Source: Phlebotomus papatasi (taxonomy: Eukaryota > Arthropoda > Insecta > Diptera > Psychodidae). Taken from it: a DNA stretch of 64,000 nucleotides. Below, one piece after another: positions 34,401 to 44,719 of the stretch. The notes below the pieces were generated by a model that did not search any database, was not told the DNA's origin, and saw only the letters and a list, made by a program, of their open reading frames with translations. Where the stretch lies: NCBI RefSeq assembly GCF_024763615.1, contig NC_077223.1:13950001-14014000 (forward strand), given 5' to 3'. The translations under genes were made by a program, and so were the position numbers. How positions within the stretch are numbered: position 1 is the first letter of the stretch; each line of letters starts with the position of its first letter.

Positions 34401-36353
34401 AAATCCCAATAATAAAAAGCTTTATACTATATTATGATGATGGAAAAGATGCAAAACTGTATTTTGAAAAAAAAAAAAATAATAATAATAATAAATTGCA
34501 ATAGTTTAGAATGGGATGTTCAAAAAGATTCATGCAAGCTCCATAGATTAAATATCCATAACGTTATTATACACAGAAAAAAATATTTCGTAAAATTGTT
34601 TGTAAATGTTTGTGAATTCCCACTTGAATAATAAGTTCGTATAAAAATTGTTCATAAACATTATGGTTAGTATGATAACTTAACGAGCATTTTTTTTTGT
34701 TATTTTACAAATATTCATTCTAACTTTTTTGTTGTCTAGAAAACTCTACGACAAAATGAGAAAATTTTACAAAAATTTTTCTGTGTTTACAAACATTTAA
34801 CGAACAAATGTTTGTAAAAGACCAAAAATGCTTGTCAAGTGATCATGTTAACAACAATGTTTGTGAAAAATAGAAATTTTTACGTATTTTTTAGTGGGTT
34901 TGTACGATTTACGAACATATTTCGTGAGCCCTAGGTATAAATTCACAAACCTTTAGGAATAATTTTACGAAACATTTTTCTCTGTGTGGGATAAGATCGG
35001 GTAATTTGGAATCATGTCTAATTCCATTAGACATGTCTAAAACATAATTAACTAATTCGATTAATTTGAGATTTCCTAACAGTTAGCTGAGATTTTAGAT
35101 GGTAAAAGTAATAAAACAATAAAGAAGTAGAGGAAAGTGCCCATGCTTTGCACGGTCCCAAGCTTTATAATGACTAAATTTTTTCTATGTTTTTTTTAAT
35201 AAATGTGAACCATCACACCCTTATTTAAAAAAAAAAACTTGAGGAAAGTGTCTTGTTTTTAAAATATATTGAGGAGTCACATTTATTCAGAAAGAAAAAT
35301 TTAGTCATTTATATGAAGCAGGGGTCCATCAAGCCTAATAAAAAATGAAGATTTTTCACTTTTCCTTGTAAAAATTTTGCAGCTATTGCACCGCGACTTA
35401 AACAAATTTCCTCGTAGTTCTTGTATTACTTCGGCAAGCATTATGAAATATGTATTTTTAAATAGCTTTTACTACACGATTTCGAAATATATCAGACTGA
35501 TAAGTCAATTCTCTTTAGGAAAAAAACTTGCCAATAGTCTTCAGTGCCTCTATGCAAAAACGTATGGAAAAATGAAATGTGGAGAGGCCCTTGTTATGAA
35601 GCTTGGGACCGTGCAAAGCATGGGCACTTTCCCCTACTATCGAATGCAAAGCCCTATATTTCTTCGTGGTTTTATTTTTATCTTTGATCATTTGAAACAC
35701 AGAGAAAATCTCAAAATTCCAAAATAAATATGATTCCGAATTACTCCATCTTACCCTATAGAATAACATTATAAAATGTATCAATTTGATCAATTTAAAA
35801 GCAAAATTAAATTTAACAAGATTAAGGCCTGAAGACCCAAATAGATTCAGACTCATCCTCAAGAATTTTTTTCAAAAGCGAGATTAATTAAGAATATCAA
35901 GTGACTTCTAATTGTTTATCTTAAGCCGCCAGAGTATGACAGTTTGGGAAAAATCTTTACTATTAAATTTTACAGGCCAAATTTTCTCGAGGATCAGCCT
36001 GAGTCTGTTTGGACTCTAACGAACCCATATCAAGATTTAATTTATTGACAACAATGCTTAATGAAACACCATGAGTGTATTATTTTAAGATAATTTTTAA
36101 CTTGTATTATGAATATTTTTCAGATCTGCAAATAATTTCATAAAATTATCTTAATAAAAATATTTTTGTTAATTTAATTTTTCAGCAAAATGTTGCAAGT
36201 TTGTCACAACAAAGTGCAAATGCTGCAACAATTGTAGCTGTGACACCACCACCGGCTCCTCCGCCACCGTATCATATTGCCATCCTTTTGCCGGAAAATT
36301 CAAAGGAAGTGGAAGAATCACCACCTCCTGCGTACGACAAAATTGTGATTTAA
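25500..36353 (+). CDS. Membrane protein with two TM segments and C-terminal PPxY motifs
   Basis: Two coding exons are visible: 25500-25896 (after a TTTTTCCAG acceptor; starts in mid-codon, so at least one 5' exon is missing) and 36186-36353 (TTTTCAG acceptor, phase 0, stop TAA). The known 187 codons contain two hydrophobic segments (around LALATVFVAG and VLIFCAFSATFFLAA, residues about 49-67 and 75-96), a basic RRSRD after the second, and a Pro-rich tail with PPPPY and PPPAY before the terminal DKIVI. PPxY motifs bind WW domains, for example of Nedd4-type ubiquitin ligases, so an adaptor or ligase-target role is plausible but inferred. AATAAA at 36662-36667. The 10.3-kb intron contains two esterase genes on the other strand. 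Family not recognised. Confidence 0.75.
26176..26473. mobile_element. TA-inserting MITE, GGGGAAAG family
   Basis: Ends GGGTATTTTCG at 26176 and the complement GGGGAAAGTGTGTG at 26473, bordered by TA. Internal 'ttcaggcttcgcac' and its complement 'gtgcgaagcctgaa' form an inner hairpin. Related to the element in the esterase intron at 29588-29850. Confidence 0.55.
26623..28469 (-). CDS. Carboxylesterase 1 (alpha-esterase type, intracellular)
   Basis: Alpha/beta-hydrolase expected to cleave carboxylic esters; dipteran alpha-esterases act in lipid and xenobiotic metabolism. Exons: 28320-28469, 27417-28254, 27180-27352, 26623-27123 (150, 838, 173, 501 bp; phases 0, 1, 0), giving 553 residues, a normal family length. 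There is no signal peptide (MVDKKDKSVVVQPPCG). Triad: Ser in GYSAG (about 189), Glu in QNEGLIF (about 323), His in GVAHADD (about 446). Family blocks GNAGLKDQVMALKWVQ and FGGDPNNVTVFG are intact. Unusual: the oxyanion motif HGGGF is TGGFF, and Tyr replaces the usual Glu before the catalytic Ser. Exon structure matches the two neighbours, indicating tandem duplication. It lies in the intron of the membrane protein gene, opposite strand. Confidence 0.9.
28799..30902 (-). CDS. Carboxylesterase 2 (alpha-esterase type)
   Basis: Exons 30753-30902, 29854-30691, 29364-29536, 28799-29305 (150, 838, 173, 507 bp) give 555 residues, same phases as esterase 1. Triad: GNSAG serine, QNEGLIF glutamate, GVGHADD histidine, all present. 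The oxyanion motif is SGGNF instead of HGGGF, and Asn precedes the catalytic Ser. No signal peptide (MKDKNAKIVIVQPPCG). Intron 2 (29537-29853) is mostly a TA-inserting MITE whose right target TA forms part of the splice donor (AAAG|GTAGGG). The 3' end lies about 330 bp from the start of esterase 1, in the same orientation, but a separate promoter is likely. Confidence 0.9.
29588..29850. mobile_element. MITE inside esterase 2 intron 2, touching the splice donor
   Basis: Starts GGGAAAGGCTTTCAGGC at 29588 and ends ...ATTATACCC at 29850, with TA at 29586-29587 and 29851-29852. On the gene strand the second TA overlaps the donor GTA. Internally related to the element at 26176-26473. Confidence 0.65.
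30903..31159. other. Upstream region of carboxylesterase 2
   Basis: AT-rich. Expected to contain the esterase 2 promoter; no clear TATA/Inr pair read. Ends at the TTAA bordering the next element. Confidence 0.4.
31160..34296. mobile_element. 3.1-kb TTAA-flanked element, piggyBac-like relic
   Basis: TTAA at 31156-31159 and 34297-34300 border imperfect TIRs (GCCTCTAACAG and complement CCCTCTAACAGG). Near-palindromic GACCGCC...GGCGGTC words recur at 31303-31320 and about 34264-34281 with a variant at 33938-33956; they could be transposase binding sites. Two short minus-strand frames (33546-33794, with an acidic SDDEF segment, and 33791-34120) might be remnants of a transposase N-terminus, but no catalytic domain is seen. 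A second element (31579-33361) lies inside. Confidence 0.45.
31579..33361. mobile_element. TA-flanked element made of four diverged ~300-bp units
   Basis: Ends GGTGAGATTCTTAAC and the complement GTTAAGAATCTCACC, bordered by TA. Inside, a block of the type 'gcgcccctggtgttgg' followed by 'gaactt(c)' and 'agaaccggagatatg' recurs near 31870, 32204, 32508 and 32798 (spacing about 336, 304, 290). No convincing coding frame. A G-rich run at 33093-33118 could form a quadruplex. Confidence 0.55.
34573..34987. mobile_element. MITE with CACAGAAAAA ends
   Basis: Left end CACAGAAAAAAATATTTCG near 34573 and the complement of CGAAACATTTTTCTCTGTG at about 34987. Internally rich in the word 'tttgtaaatgtttgt'. 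Target duplication not clear. Confidence 0.5.
35130..35634. mobile_element. 505-bp MITE with 36-bp TIRs, TA target duplication
   Basis: GAGGAAAGTGCCCATGCTTT starts at 35130 and the complement GGGGAAAGTGCCCATGCTTT ends at 35634; the TIRs continue to AAGCTT (36 bp, one mismatch). TA on both sides (35128-35129, 35635-35636). Same terminal family as the Pstk-carrying element at 2030-4787. Confidence 0.8.
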
Positions 36354-37301
36354 GTATCATTTCATGCTCGAAAAGGACATTCGATACAATATAAAAAAAA
36401 AGTATTTTAAAGAACATCTCAACGGACGAGCCAATAGCAAATTTCTCCAATGGATTTCTGTATAATGCTTGAAACATAAGCCATGTTTCATTCTCATAAT
36501 TCCACTAATCTCAAATCTACTGCCCTCTAGCGCAAAGCACTGAATTACAGTGCGATTATAAAAAACAGTTGAACTGAATCGAATATTTTCTAAATGTGAT
36601 TATTTTTAAATGAATTTTCAATTCTTTTTCTATATCTATATGATCTTTGTTTTACGATGTGAATAAAGAGAGGTAAAAAAAAGCTATAAAATGTAAAACA
36701 GAAATGAAAAGATTATTGAGTAGTATAAAGAAATTAGATGGAAGATCTGTATGTCAGATTGCCAATAAAGCAGATATTAAAAAACAAAGAACAAAATATT
36801 TGCAGTCTTTTCAATACAAACTGTTAAAGTATCAGGGACAAGGACCATCATTTATATTGGTTATTTAAACAGGTATGTATGTCAGTTAAATAATTTTCCA
36901 CTTGATAATTTTCAATGTCAAAGAAAATAATATCAACGCTATAATCATAAAACTATTCATTTATTAAAAAAAAACATTATTTTTAATAAAACTTTAATGG
37001 TAATGAAGCCTAAAATTGATCATCACAATCACAAATTATAGGAGCCTTGAATCAAGACACAGATATATAATTGCTGAAAGAACAGTCATAGCATCGATAG
37101 CAACTGTATAGTAGATATAGAATTTGAAAGAAAAATGTTTGTTTTTATCAGCAAATGTGCTAAGTACACATCATAAATAATCTCAGAGAAAATATTTCGA
37201 TGTTGGTAAAACAACCCATTAGGCAGTATCTTCAAGTATTAGCTGTCAGATTTAGTCATTATTCTTCTTACAACTGTATTTTTAAATATCGGTCAACCAT
37301 A

Positions 37302-37487
37302 GGAGAGACCGGGGTAGAATTAGCCACCAAATGAAATTTTTCATTGCCTATAATTTATACAAAAATGTTTGAATGAGGCTGATAAATATTTCAATGAATA
37401 GTCCTAAATATCCCTTCAAAGACAAATTAAAGATACTACTAACTTAACTAATACTATATACGTGGCTAATTCTGCCCCGGTTTTCCC
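37302..37487. mobile_element. 186-bp MITE, GGAGACCGGGG family
   Basis: Ends GGAGAGACCGGGGTAGAATT and the complement of AATTCTGCCCCGGTTTTCCC with TA on both sides. The same family occurs at 37499-37834 and as a truncated left end at 63971-64000. Confidence 0.75.
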
Positions 37488-37498
37488 TACTAGGTATA

Positions 37499-37834
37499 CG
37501 AGAGACCGGTGTAGAATTAGCCACAGACAGTGGAATATTACAGTTTACCTTAATCCTTTAAGTAGAAGACGATCAAAAATTGGGGGTCAGAAAAAATCAC
37601 TTTTTCTGACTTCTGAGGGCAAAATAGGCAAAATATAACTTTACAATGCCGGCCGTAGGAAAAAAAATATTTTTTTTGGGACACCGGTGTCCCTATCGTC
37701 CTTGAAGGGTTATAAGGTATATTAAAGAAAACACTATTTATTCCAAATAAAAACCCCCTTTCCATATTTTTCCTGATACAAACATTTTATTGCAATGAAA
37801 ACTTTCACTGGATAATTTATGCCCCGGTCTCCCC
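37499..37834. mobile_element. 336-bp MITE, same family, with a nested TTAA element
   Basis: Ends CGAGAGACCGGTGTAG and the complement of ATGCCCCGGTCTCCCC, TA on both sides. At 37554-37709 it contains a foldback unit starting TCCTTTAAG and ending CTTGAAGGG, flanked by TTAA and TTAT, related to the unit at 48067-48204. Confidence 0.7.
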
Positions 37835-37850
37835 TACTGTATATACAAAT

Positions 37851-38354
37851 CGCTCCTTGGAAATTACAAGGGGCCAACTCAATATGAGCCATTTTTCAGG
37901 AGACAGCATGAAAGATTCAACTTTATATAAATAATTATCTCAATTAAGTATGTTAATAAAAACAATTTAATTCTTTTCTATTTGTATGAGCATTATTATA
38001 AACATCGAAACATACAAATTTTTACCTTTCAAAATATGTTTTTTTTATGAGTTAGCTCTTTGTCATTCTAAATGATGCGCAAATTTTCATGAAATTAGAA
38101 TGACACGGGATCAACTTGCTTGAGTTAGTCCCTTGTTTCACAAAAATTTGAACGATAAATCTATTTTGTGTCCCTTGACTTCAAACAAAACCGCGCAAGC
38201 AATCATAAAGAGTAAAATTTTGAAAAACTTTTGTAATTACGAAATTTAATGATTCATATCATATGAAATTTTATTAAATTCTTCTCTGTTTGAGTGCATT
38301 AAAACTTCAAAATCGCCAAAAAGTGAGTTGGCCCCTTGTAATTTCCAAGGAGCG
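37851..38354. mobile_element. 504-bp TIR element with AAAT duplication
   Basis: Ends CGCTCCTTGGAAATTACAAG and exact complement, about 34 bp of TIR; AAAT on both sides (37847-37850, 38355-38358). No transposase. Confidence 0.75.
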
Positions 38355-39258
38355 AAATGTTCATATTTTTATTTTTAGTTCCTTACAGATTAATCTATGA
38401 TTATTTCAATTTCAATTTCAATTTAGAGAGGTAAAAAAGAGTCTAGTTATTATTGTCTAAGAAAAACTATCTAACGAGAACGCGGGGAGATCTTATCAAA
38501 CACAAAAGGTCACTGATTTTTTTGCATAAAATTTTTTTTAAACAACATTTATTTAATCTGAAAAACAATTTACAGCTAAACAGTATAACAATCTAAAAAA
38601 AAGAATTTGTCACACAGAATTCAAATCAGGAAAAAGAACGAAGAAAAATATTATCAAAATCGATACAATGTCAAACTTTCCATATACGTCAATTCGAACT
38701 ACAAAATATATTTCAACCTCTGTTAGTCGTATAATTCGGGTATCAATTTCACAAAAAAAAATCACCAAAATTTTCGAATTTGAGTTTTATAATGTGCAAA
38801 GAATAGGTTGGCTTAAGGGTTTACTAGTGTTTATAGAAGGTAATTAAAATGAAATGATGATCTCCTAAAGTTGCCATTAAGCGGTCTTCAGACTAGAGGT
38901 TTAGACCAGTTTCCGAAGGTCTCAAAGTCTTTAATAGCGAGGAAGATTTTATTGCTTTTTGAGAACCTAATATTAGGTATAACCGTAATATTAGGTCATT
39001 TATCTTTAATAATCCAATCCTGAATAAAAAATTTTCAAAAAACTGTGATTGATAAGAAATTAGCATACTTAAGCCATATTGCTAAGCCTTAGGTCTCAAG
39101 CCTGTATTACATGCGACGAAGTAGTGCTGATAACTAAGATATTTTGTCTCGGCTCATTTACGAAAATTTCAACCAATTTTCATGATTTACGTTTAATAAT
39201 TTAAATGTTTATTTTTTTTATAGTCTATAGAATTTGTAAATTTTTATTTGACAATTTA

Positions 39259-39507
39259 GGGTAAAGTGGTACAAGTTGGACAGTGGTACAAATTGGACAA
39301 TGGTACAATTTGGACAGGGCTTTTTGTCTTGATAAATTTAGTACTTCATTTTTATTTGTATATTTTTAATGCTTTAGTTTTATAATTTGGTTCCTTGTGC
39401 TTAAAAACAAATTTTGTACTGTATTTATCAAGAAAAAAGCCATGTCTAACTTGTACCGGCGAATTGTCCAACTTGTAACACTAATTCAAAATTATATCAT
39501 TTTACCC
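39259..39507. mobile_element. 249-bp MITE with GGGTAAA ends
   Basis: Starts GGGTAAAGTGGTACAAGTTG, with the word 'gtacaa(g/a)ttggaca' three times in a row at the left end and inverted copies at the right; ends ATTTTACCC. TA on both sides. Confidence 0.65.
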
Positions 39508-39552
39508 TATAGATTAAAAATATACATGGAAAATACAATAGATTTAAAATTG

Positions 39553-41616
39553 TCATTTTAGAAAAATTGATAGTAGATAGATCAACCCAAAAATTATGAA
39601 AACAATAATTAATATAAGAGTTGGTAAGAATGACTCAACAATATTGCTAGACAATTTTTTCGAATTATCTATCACTACTCTATCTATCTTAACCGATGGA
39701 AAGTCCTGAAAATCGATTTCTCGGTCTGGAAAATTTTTCTGAATGATATCTTCGATATCTTTCCATGTAAAGTTCTTTCGACTATATTTTTCTGATATTC
39801 TGCGTCTAAAAGTATTTGCTTGACCCTTGCTATCTTCATAAAGACCTTCCCAGAAAATGACCCTGTCCTTCTCAGGTAGATCCATAATTTGTGGAGGATT
39901 TGCGATGTTGCAACATATTGTTGGACGAGTTCTTGTTGCTGGTTTCCATTCGCCCATGATTTTAGTCAGTAATTCATTATTGGGATTTCCATTGATGGCA
40001 AAGGATGTATAAATTTCCACCATGAGTTGCATCATATGATACTCTGGAGTTCCTTTGCGTGGTATCCCAAAACCACCGTTATTTGGGAAAAGGAGTAGTA
40101 AATCATCGGCATGAGATACTCCAGGGAATCCACTGGTAGGAATTAGACGATGTTTATACAATTCCGGGGACTCATATGCAAAATTATAGAGCCAAGTAGG
40201 AGCAGTGACCCCAATCTGTGAATACCTAAGCCGGCTCATCAGAGCCTTGTAGATTGGATACCAATATGTTGTATCTCCCATTAGCTGAAAACATAATTTT
40301 ACGTTTTTCATTCAAGAACAGCAAAACATCTGCCACTTCTTACGAATATGTATGAATCCATATCATCGACTGTTGCATATTCTGTTCCAAAGTAAAACTG
40401 TTTCATTTTGTCTCCGTAAAGTTTCCTCTTAAACGGGTCCTGCGTTAAGTTGTATGGTAAAAGTGTTGCAGGTGTTGTATTGATTTTACTCCAAACTTCA
40501 GGATTTTCCAATGCCTCTGTAAAATTCAATAAAAATAAACTTTCAAATTTAATTAAATAATGTATTAAATTCTTTACCTCGATAGAAGATAAGTCCTTCA
40601 TTTTGCGTTCCTCCAATCATAAGAGGGATCTGATGACTCCAAGCGTGTTTCACCATTTCTTCAGGATGCTCAGGGATCATGCACATCCTCGATTTGTAGG
40701 CTTCCAAAACTGCTCCGTAAATTGAAGTTAATCCATTATCCTGTTCTTGTTCAGTCAGAAGATTTTCTTCATGTGCTTTGATCGTTTTTACATCGACTCC
40801 TCTTAAGAACTGAAATGCAGAAGCTTCACCTCGACCACGCCATCCCAATTTCCTGGCTAAGCGTGTTGTCCAATTGAGTTTAGGTATAAGTCCACGTGGA
40901 TAAAATGCCGATCCAGACATAATCACAGCACTGTGAAAAAGATCCTTAGATAGAGGTGAAAGCATGTGATAGTGAACACTGCAACCTCCGGCACTACAAC
41001 CGAAAATTGTAACATTGTTAGGATCGCCTCCGAATGCACTGATATTTTGTTGAACCCATTTCAGTGCCATGACTTGATCTTTGAGCCCAGCATTGCCAGG
41101 AACACCAATTTCAGGATCATCACTGGACAGAAATCCTAAGGCACCGCATCGGTATTTAAATGTAACCAAAACTACATCTTTCTGTAAAAGGAATTCTGGT
41201 CCTACTTCATCCTTATGGGCTGGACACCGTAGAAACCATCCTCCAGTAATGAAAATCATTACAGGCTGAGGATTATGTTCAAGTCGGGCATATTTCGTGT
41301 AGACATTCAACTTAAGACAATCTTCATTTAAAACTTGAGTATCAAGAGTATTTGGAGCATTTATACTTGCATCGAGTAAATCCGACCACGGTTCTAGAGG
41401 TTCAGGATCCTATGGAAATTACAATTGCAAATCACAAAATAAGCATAAAATGCAATTGATTCTCACCTTAAAGCGTAGAGGTCCAAGAGGTGGTTTAGCA
41501 TATGGAATATCATAAAAATTCGCGTATTCGTATCCAAAAGCAGAAATCTCCAATATTCCTCTAATAGCACCACAAGGAGGTTGCACAATCACATTTGTTC
41601 CATCTTCAGATTTCAT
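39553..41616 (-). CDS. Carboxylesterase 3 with C-terminal membrane anchor
   Basis: Exons 41467-41616, 40578-41409, 40344-40516, 39553-40284 (150, 832, 173, 732 bp) give 628 residues. Introns are in the same places and phases as in esterases 1 and 2. Triad: GCSAG serine, QNEGLIF glutamate, GVSHADD histidine. The oxyanion motif is TGGWF, and Cys precedes the catalytic Ser. The last exon is about 75 codons longer than in its paralogues: after a basic/acidic spacer the chain ends in one hydrophobic segment (TLILIIVFIIFGLIYLLSIF) with a single Lys after it, so a tail-anchored protein is predicted, with the catalytic domain facing the cytosol because there is no signal peptide. Upstream start MKSEDGTNVIVQPPCG matches the paralogues. 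Confidence 0.9.
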
Positions 41617-42279
41617 TTCAAATCAGAAATAATTTCTTTCAATTTGAGATAAAAATTTTGGATGTTTTAGCTTAGAAAAGACAAGAGACACTAAATTGAT
41701 TTTTTTTTTGTTTCTTTAATTTATATTGGTGTGATACAAAGCCATTAGTGATCTTGAAAATTTATGCGTTGCAATAACTTTTATATTGATTTATCAAAAA
41801 TATCAAATAAAGTTTATTTTATTGCTTTAAAAATATTTTTTAGATTTTGAATTGTAGTCGCAATTCTATTTTTCTTTAGATATTCTGTGCTAAAATAAGT
41901 ATATTCTTTTTTTTATTGAAATAAGATAAAAGTAATAAATCGAAGTTTTCGCAATGTCACATCTTATTGAAACGCGTATTTATCAGTTATTGCATTAAGC
42001 AAAATCAGACGCATTATTAAATTGAACAAGCAATTGACTGATATTATATTCAATAAAAAAAACCTATAATAATTCCTCAAGCGTGTGTTTATTTCAATTC
42101 AGCAGGAAGAAGTGTTAGTCATCGAAAGGCACAATCTTTAAGTACATCGACAATCGTATTATTATAAATTTAATCAAATTTCGTGGTAAATTGCGTATTT
42201 TATCTTTATAAGCTTCCAATTCATAATAAATCCATAAGAGGTGCTTATCAAGGAGTATGGCAATCGTGGCAATATTGGG
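41617..42279. other. Divergent intergenic region between esterase 3 and the first ChtBD2 gene
   Basis: AT-rich, no coding region. Should contain the esterase 3 promoter (minus) and upstream control of the plus-strand ChtBD2 gene. Confidence 0.45.
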
Positions 42280-42315
42280 TATAAAAGGTAAAGACTTGAT
42301 CATTTTCAAGTCAGT
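42280..42315 (+). promoter_or_regulatory. TATA box and initiator of the small ChtBD2 gene
   Basis: TATAAAAG at 42280-42287 and an arthropod initiator TCAGT at 42311-42315, spaced 31 bases apart as in a standard core promoter. The ATG follows at 42347. Confidence 0.65.
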
Positions 42316-42346
42316 ATTTGGTGCAATTCCTAAATATTCTCTCAAT

Positions 42347-42685
42347 ATGAAGACTTGCCTGGTTTTCCTGTTCGCGATTGTCGCCTTGGCTGCTGCTGCC
42401 AATGTTTCTTGCCCACCAGTTGATGATGAACATGGTGAAGCCGTCGTCCTTCCTCACGAATCAGACTGCTCAAAGTTCTATCTTTGCTCTAATGGTGTTC
42501 CATGGGAACTTTCGTGCAAAGAAGGACTCTACTTCAACACTGAAACCAACGTAAGTAAAACTTGGACATTTATGAAAAAAGTACTAATAATAGCGAAATA
42601 ATAATCATTTCTTAAACAGACCTGCGATTGGCAAGAAAATGTTAACTGCTCAAATGTAGGCACCACTCCAGGCGGACAAAAATAG
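42347..42685 (+). CDS. Single-domain peritrophin-like chitin-binding protein
   Basis: Small secreted protein predicted to bind chitin, probably in the peritrophic matrix. Exon 1 (42347-42550) has a signal peptide (MKTCLVFLFAIVALAAAA) and most of one ChtBD2 (type 2 chitin-binding) domain with Cys/aromatic spacing (SCPP...CSKFYLCSNG...LSCKEGLYFN). Exon 2 (42620-42685) adds CDWQENVNC and a GTTPGGQK tail. Donor GTAAGT, acceptor AACAG, phase 0. 89 residues. It is the simplest member of the cluster. A TATA/initiator pair lies just upstream. Confidence 0.88.
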
Positions 42686-43797
42686 ACGAACGGAAAGAAA
42701 TCTGACCACCTTCCTGATGGCGCTTTCACCCTTTGGTTGCGTCCCATACTGCTCCAAATCGGAGAGGTTTTGGACAAAGCGTCAAGTTAAATGTTTTATC
42801 TCTTCCAAGAAAATTCAGTTGTTTTCCAAGTTCTATCGAGTAGGAGACTGGGGCAAAATTTGTCTAAACGAAAATTTCAATATTCATTATTTTCTAAAAT
42901 GTACCTAAAATTTACCTTTTTTTCTAAATTTAAATAACAGTCTTTCATATTGTTAAAAGCTTGAAAAAAATCTAAATTATTTGTATTTTTCAATCTGTAT
43001 AAAAAATTATTGGAAAAATATACGTAATTGTCGATCTTAAGTCAAACAGACGATTTACTGGTAGTGTGGCTTTTATAGAGAAGCGGAAGGTTTTAGACTC
43101 TTAAAATTTGCGATGAAATTTTGGCACAATCCATTTTAAATCATTTAATCGGATTTTAAATTTTTACAATTTAGTTAATTTCCCAAAGAAAAATTACTTT
43201 GGACAGAAAAAAATGGTTTATAACTTCTTATGTTCGTGCTTTCCAATAATATTTCACTAGTTTCCAATTTTCATTTTCACTGAGAATTTATGCCAAGATA
43301 CTGGGCAATCGGCTGCAATCAATTTACTAAATGAAGATCTTACTTAGAATATGTATTACTGTAGTGAAAAATCTATTGATTTTTCTTAAACGTCTGATAA
43401 GAATTTATTTTGCTTATTCAAAGTAAAGGATACGATTATAGCAACAGTTTTAAAATTCATCTATTTTATTCTTTACTATTTACTTACTTAACCAGTGATA
43501 TAACCAATTGCTGGTTTTAGCTGGAGTCAGGTCAGGAGTCGTCGCTTTTCGAGCCTGTACGCGCCATTGTTTTCCAATTCTGCACCCCTAATGAACTGGC
43601 GTCCTGCGACAATATCGACGTTGTCTTCACAAAATATAGAGTTAGTCCCCAATAACTTTCTAAGCAGGGCCATCCTCATCATTGGGAACCAGACGACCGA
43701 CCCAGCGGAATCTATCGAAGTGTATTTCCTTGACGAACAGTTTCTTGGTAGCGCTCATACGTATCATGGTTAAATAAGCTCCATAAACGTCCATCCT

Positions 43798-44168
43798 AAG
43801 GGCCTTGACAGACCTGAGGATTAGCCGAGAGACGACTTAGTGTACAGTAGGCTCTCGCTCAATCGGCTCTTTCTCAATCGGGCGACAAACTTTGTTGACA
43901 ATTTTCACGTTTAATTATGAAGCTAATTCGATCAAATTCGCTGTAGTTCTTCCTATTTTATCGTCATTCTTTATAATTGAGCGCTTTTTGTGGAATTTAC
44001 AAAGGCTTTGACGCTCAATTCTATCGCTAAATCGGATGACATTTTGCCCCATATTCCCGACTGAGAGAGAGTCTACTGTAATTATATCCGAATGGTTAAA
44101 CTACATTTCCATAATTTTCCACTAAGTCGTCTCTCGGCTTACGTCGTCGTAAGTGTGTCTAGGGCATA
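43798..44168. mobile_element. MITE A copy interrupted by MITE B
   Basis: The halves left (to 43844) and right (from 44079) align with the uninterrupted copy at 14913-15043 (complement). The insertion point reads ...cttagtg-TA-[43845-44078]-TA-attatatc, against cttagcg-TA-attatatt in the empty copy. Confidence 0.8.
43845..44078. mobile_element. MITE family B, full-length copy (234 bp)
   Basis: CAGTAGGCTCTCGCTCAATC to complement ...GAGAGTCTACTG with TA on each side (43843-43844, 44079-44080). Related to 13717-14269. Confidence 0.8.
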
Positions 44169-44719
44169 ACACACGAGACCAAAGATCCTTATCACTTCAA
44201 ACGCGGCAAGTGTAAAACTCTATTTTTGAGAACCCGCGTTTCTGATGAAAAAACTTACAGTATCATAGTCTTGTAGAAGTTTTTTTTAGTACGAAAATAC
44301 TCTTGATAGACTAAAACAGCAGTTTCAGGACTTTAATTAAAATACTCCTGTAGGCTGTCTTGAAAAAAATCTATGAAGTAAATTTCCAATCCCGAAATTG
44401 TAATCTCCCGATGGAGACCTTGATTGACCGATTATGTAGATGCTACCGGAGTATTCTTTAGTACAATGAAAGCAAATAAAGAAAATAAATGTAAATGTAA
44501 AAATCCGTAAAATTTGAAATTGTAAGGGAAGAGTACCCCGGATCGGAATGTTAAGAGACATGTTCGATATTTAGTTGAAAAATATAAGCCTCAAAATACT
44601 ATTTGGTAATTTTATGTATACTAATCGGTGTATTAGTGATCCATTTAACTATATCAGTGAATTTTAATTTTAAATTTTGCAGTAAATTAATAAAAAATAG
44701 ATGTTAGCGCAACTATGTA

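Larger units (their letters stand above)
36354..39552. other. Intergenic, mostly transposons
   Basis: After the membrane protein 3' UTR (AATAAA 36662-36667; a further AATAAA near 36765) it holds MITEs at 37302-37487, 37499-37834 (with a nested one), 37851-38354 and 39259-39507. No coding region seen. Confidence 0.55.

Noticed and set aside
42115..42402. 95-codon minus-strand frame upstream of the small ChtBD2 gene
   Set aside because: Antisense across the promoter and signal peptide of a gene with TATA, initiator, ChtBD2 domain and splice sites.
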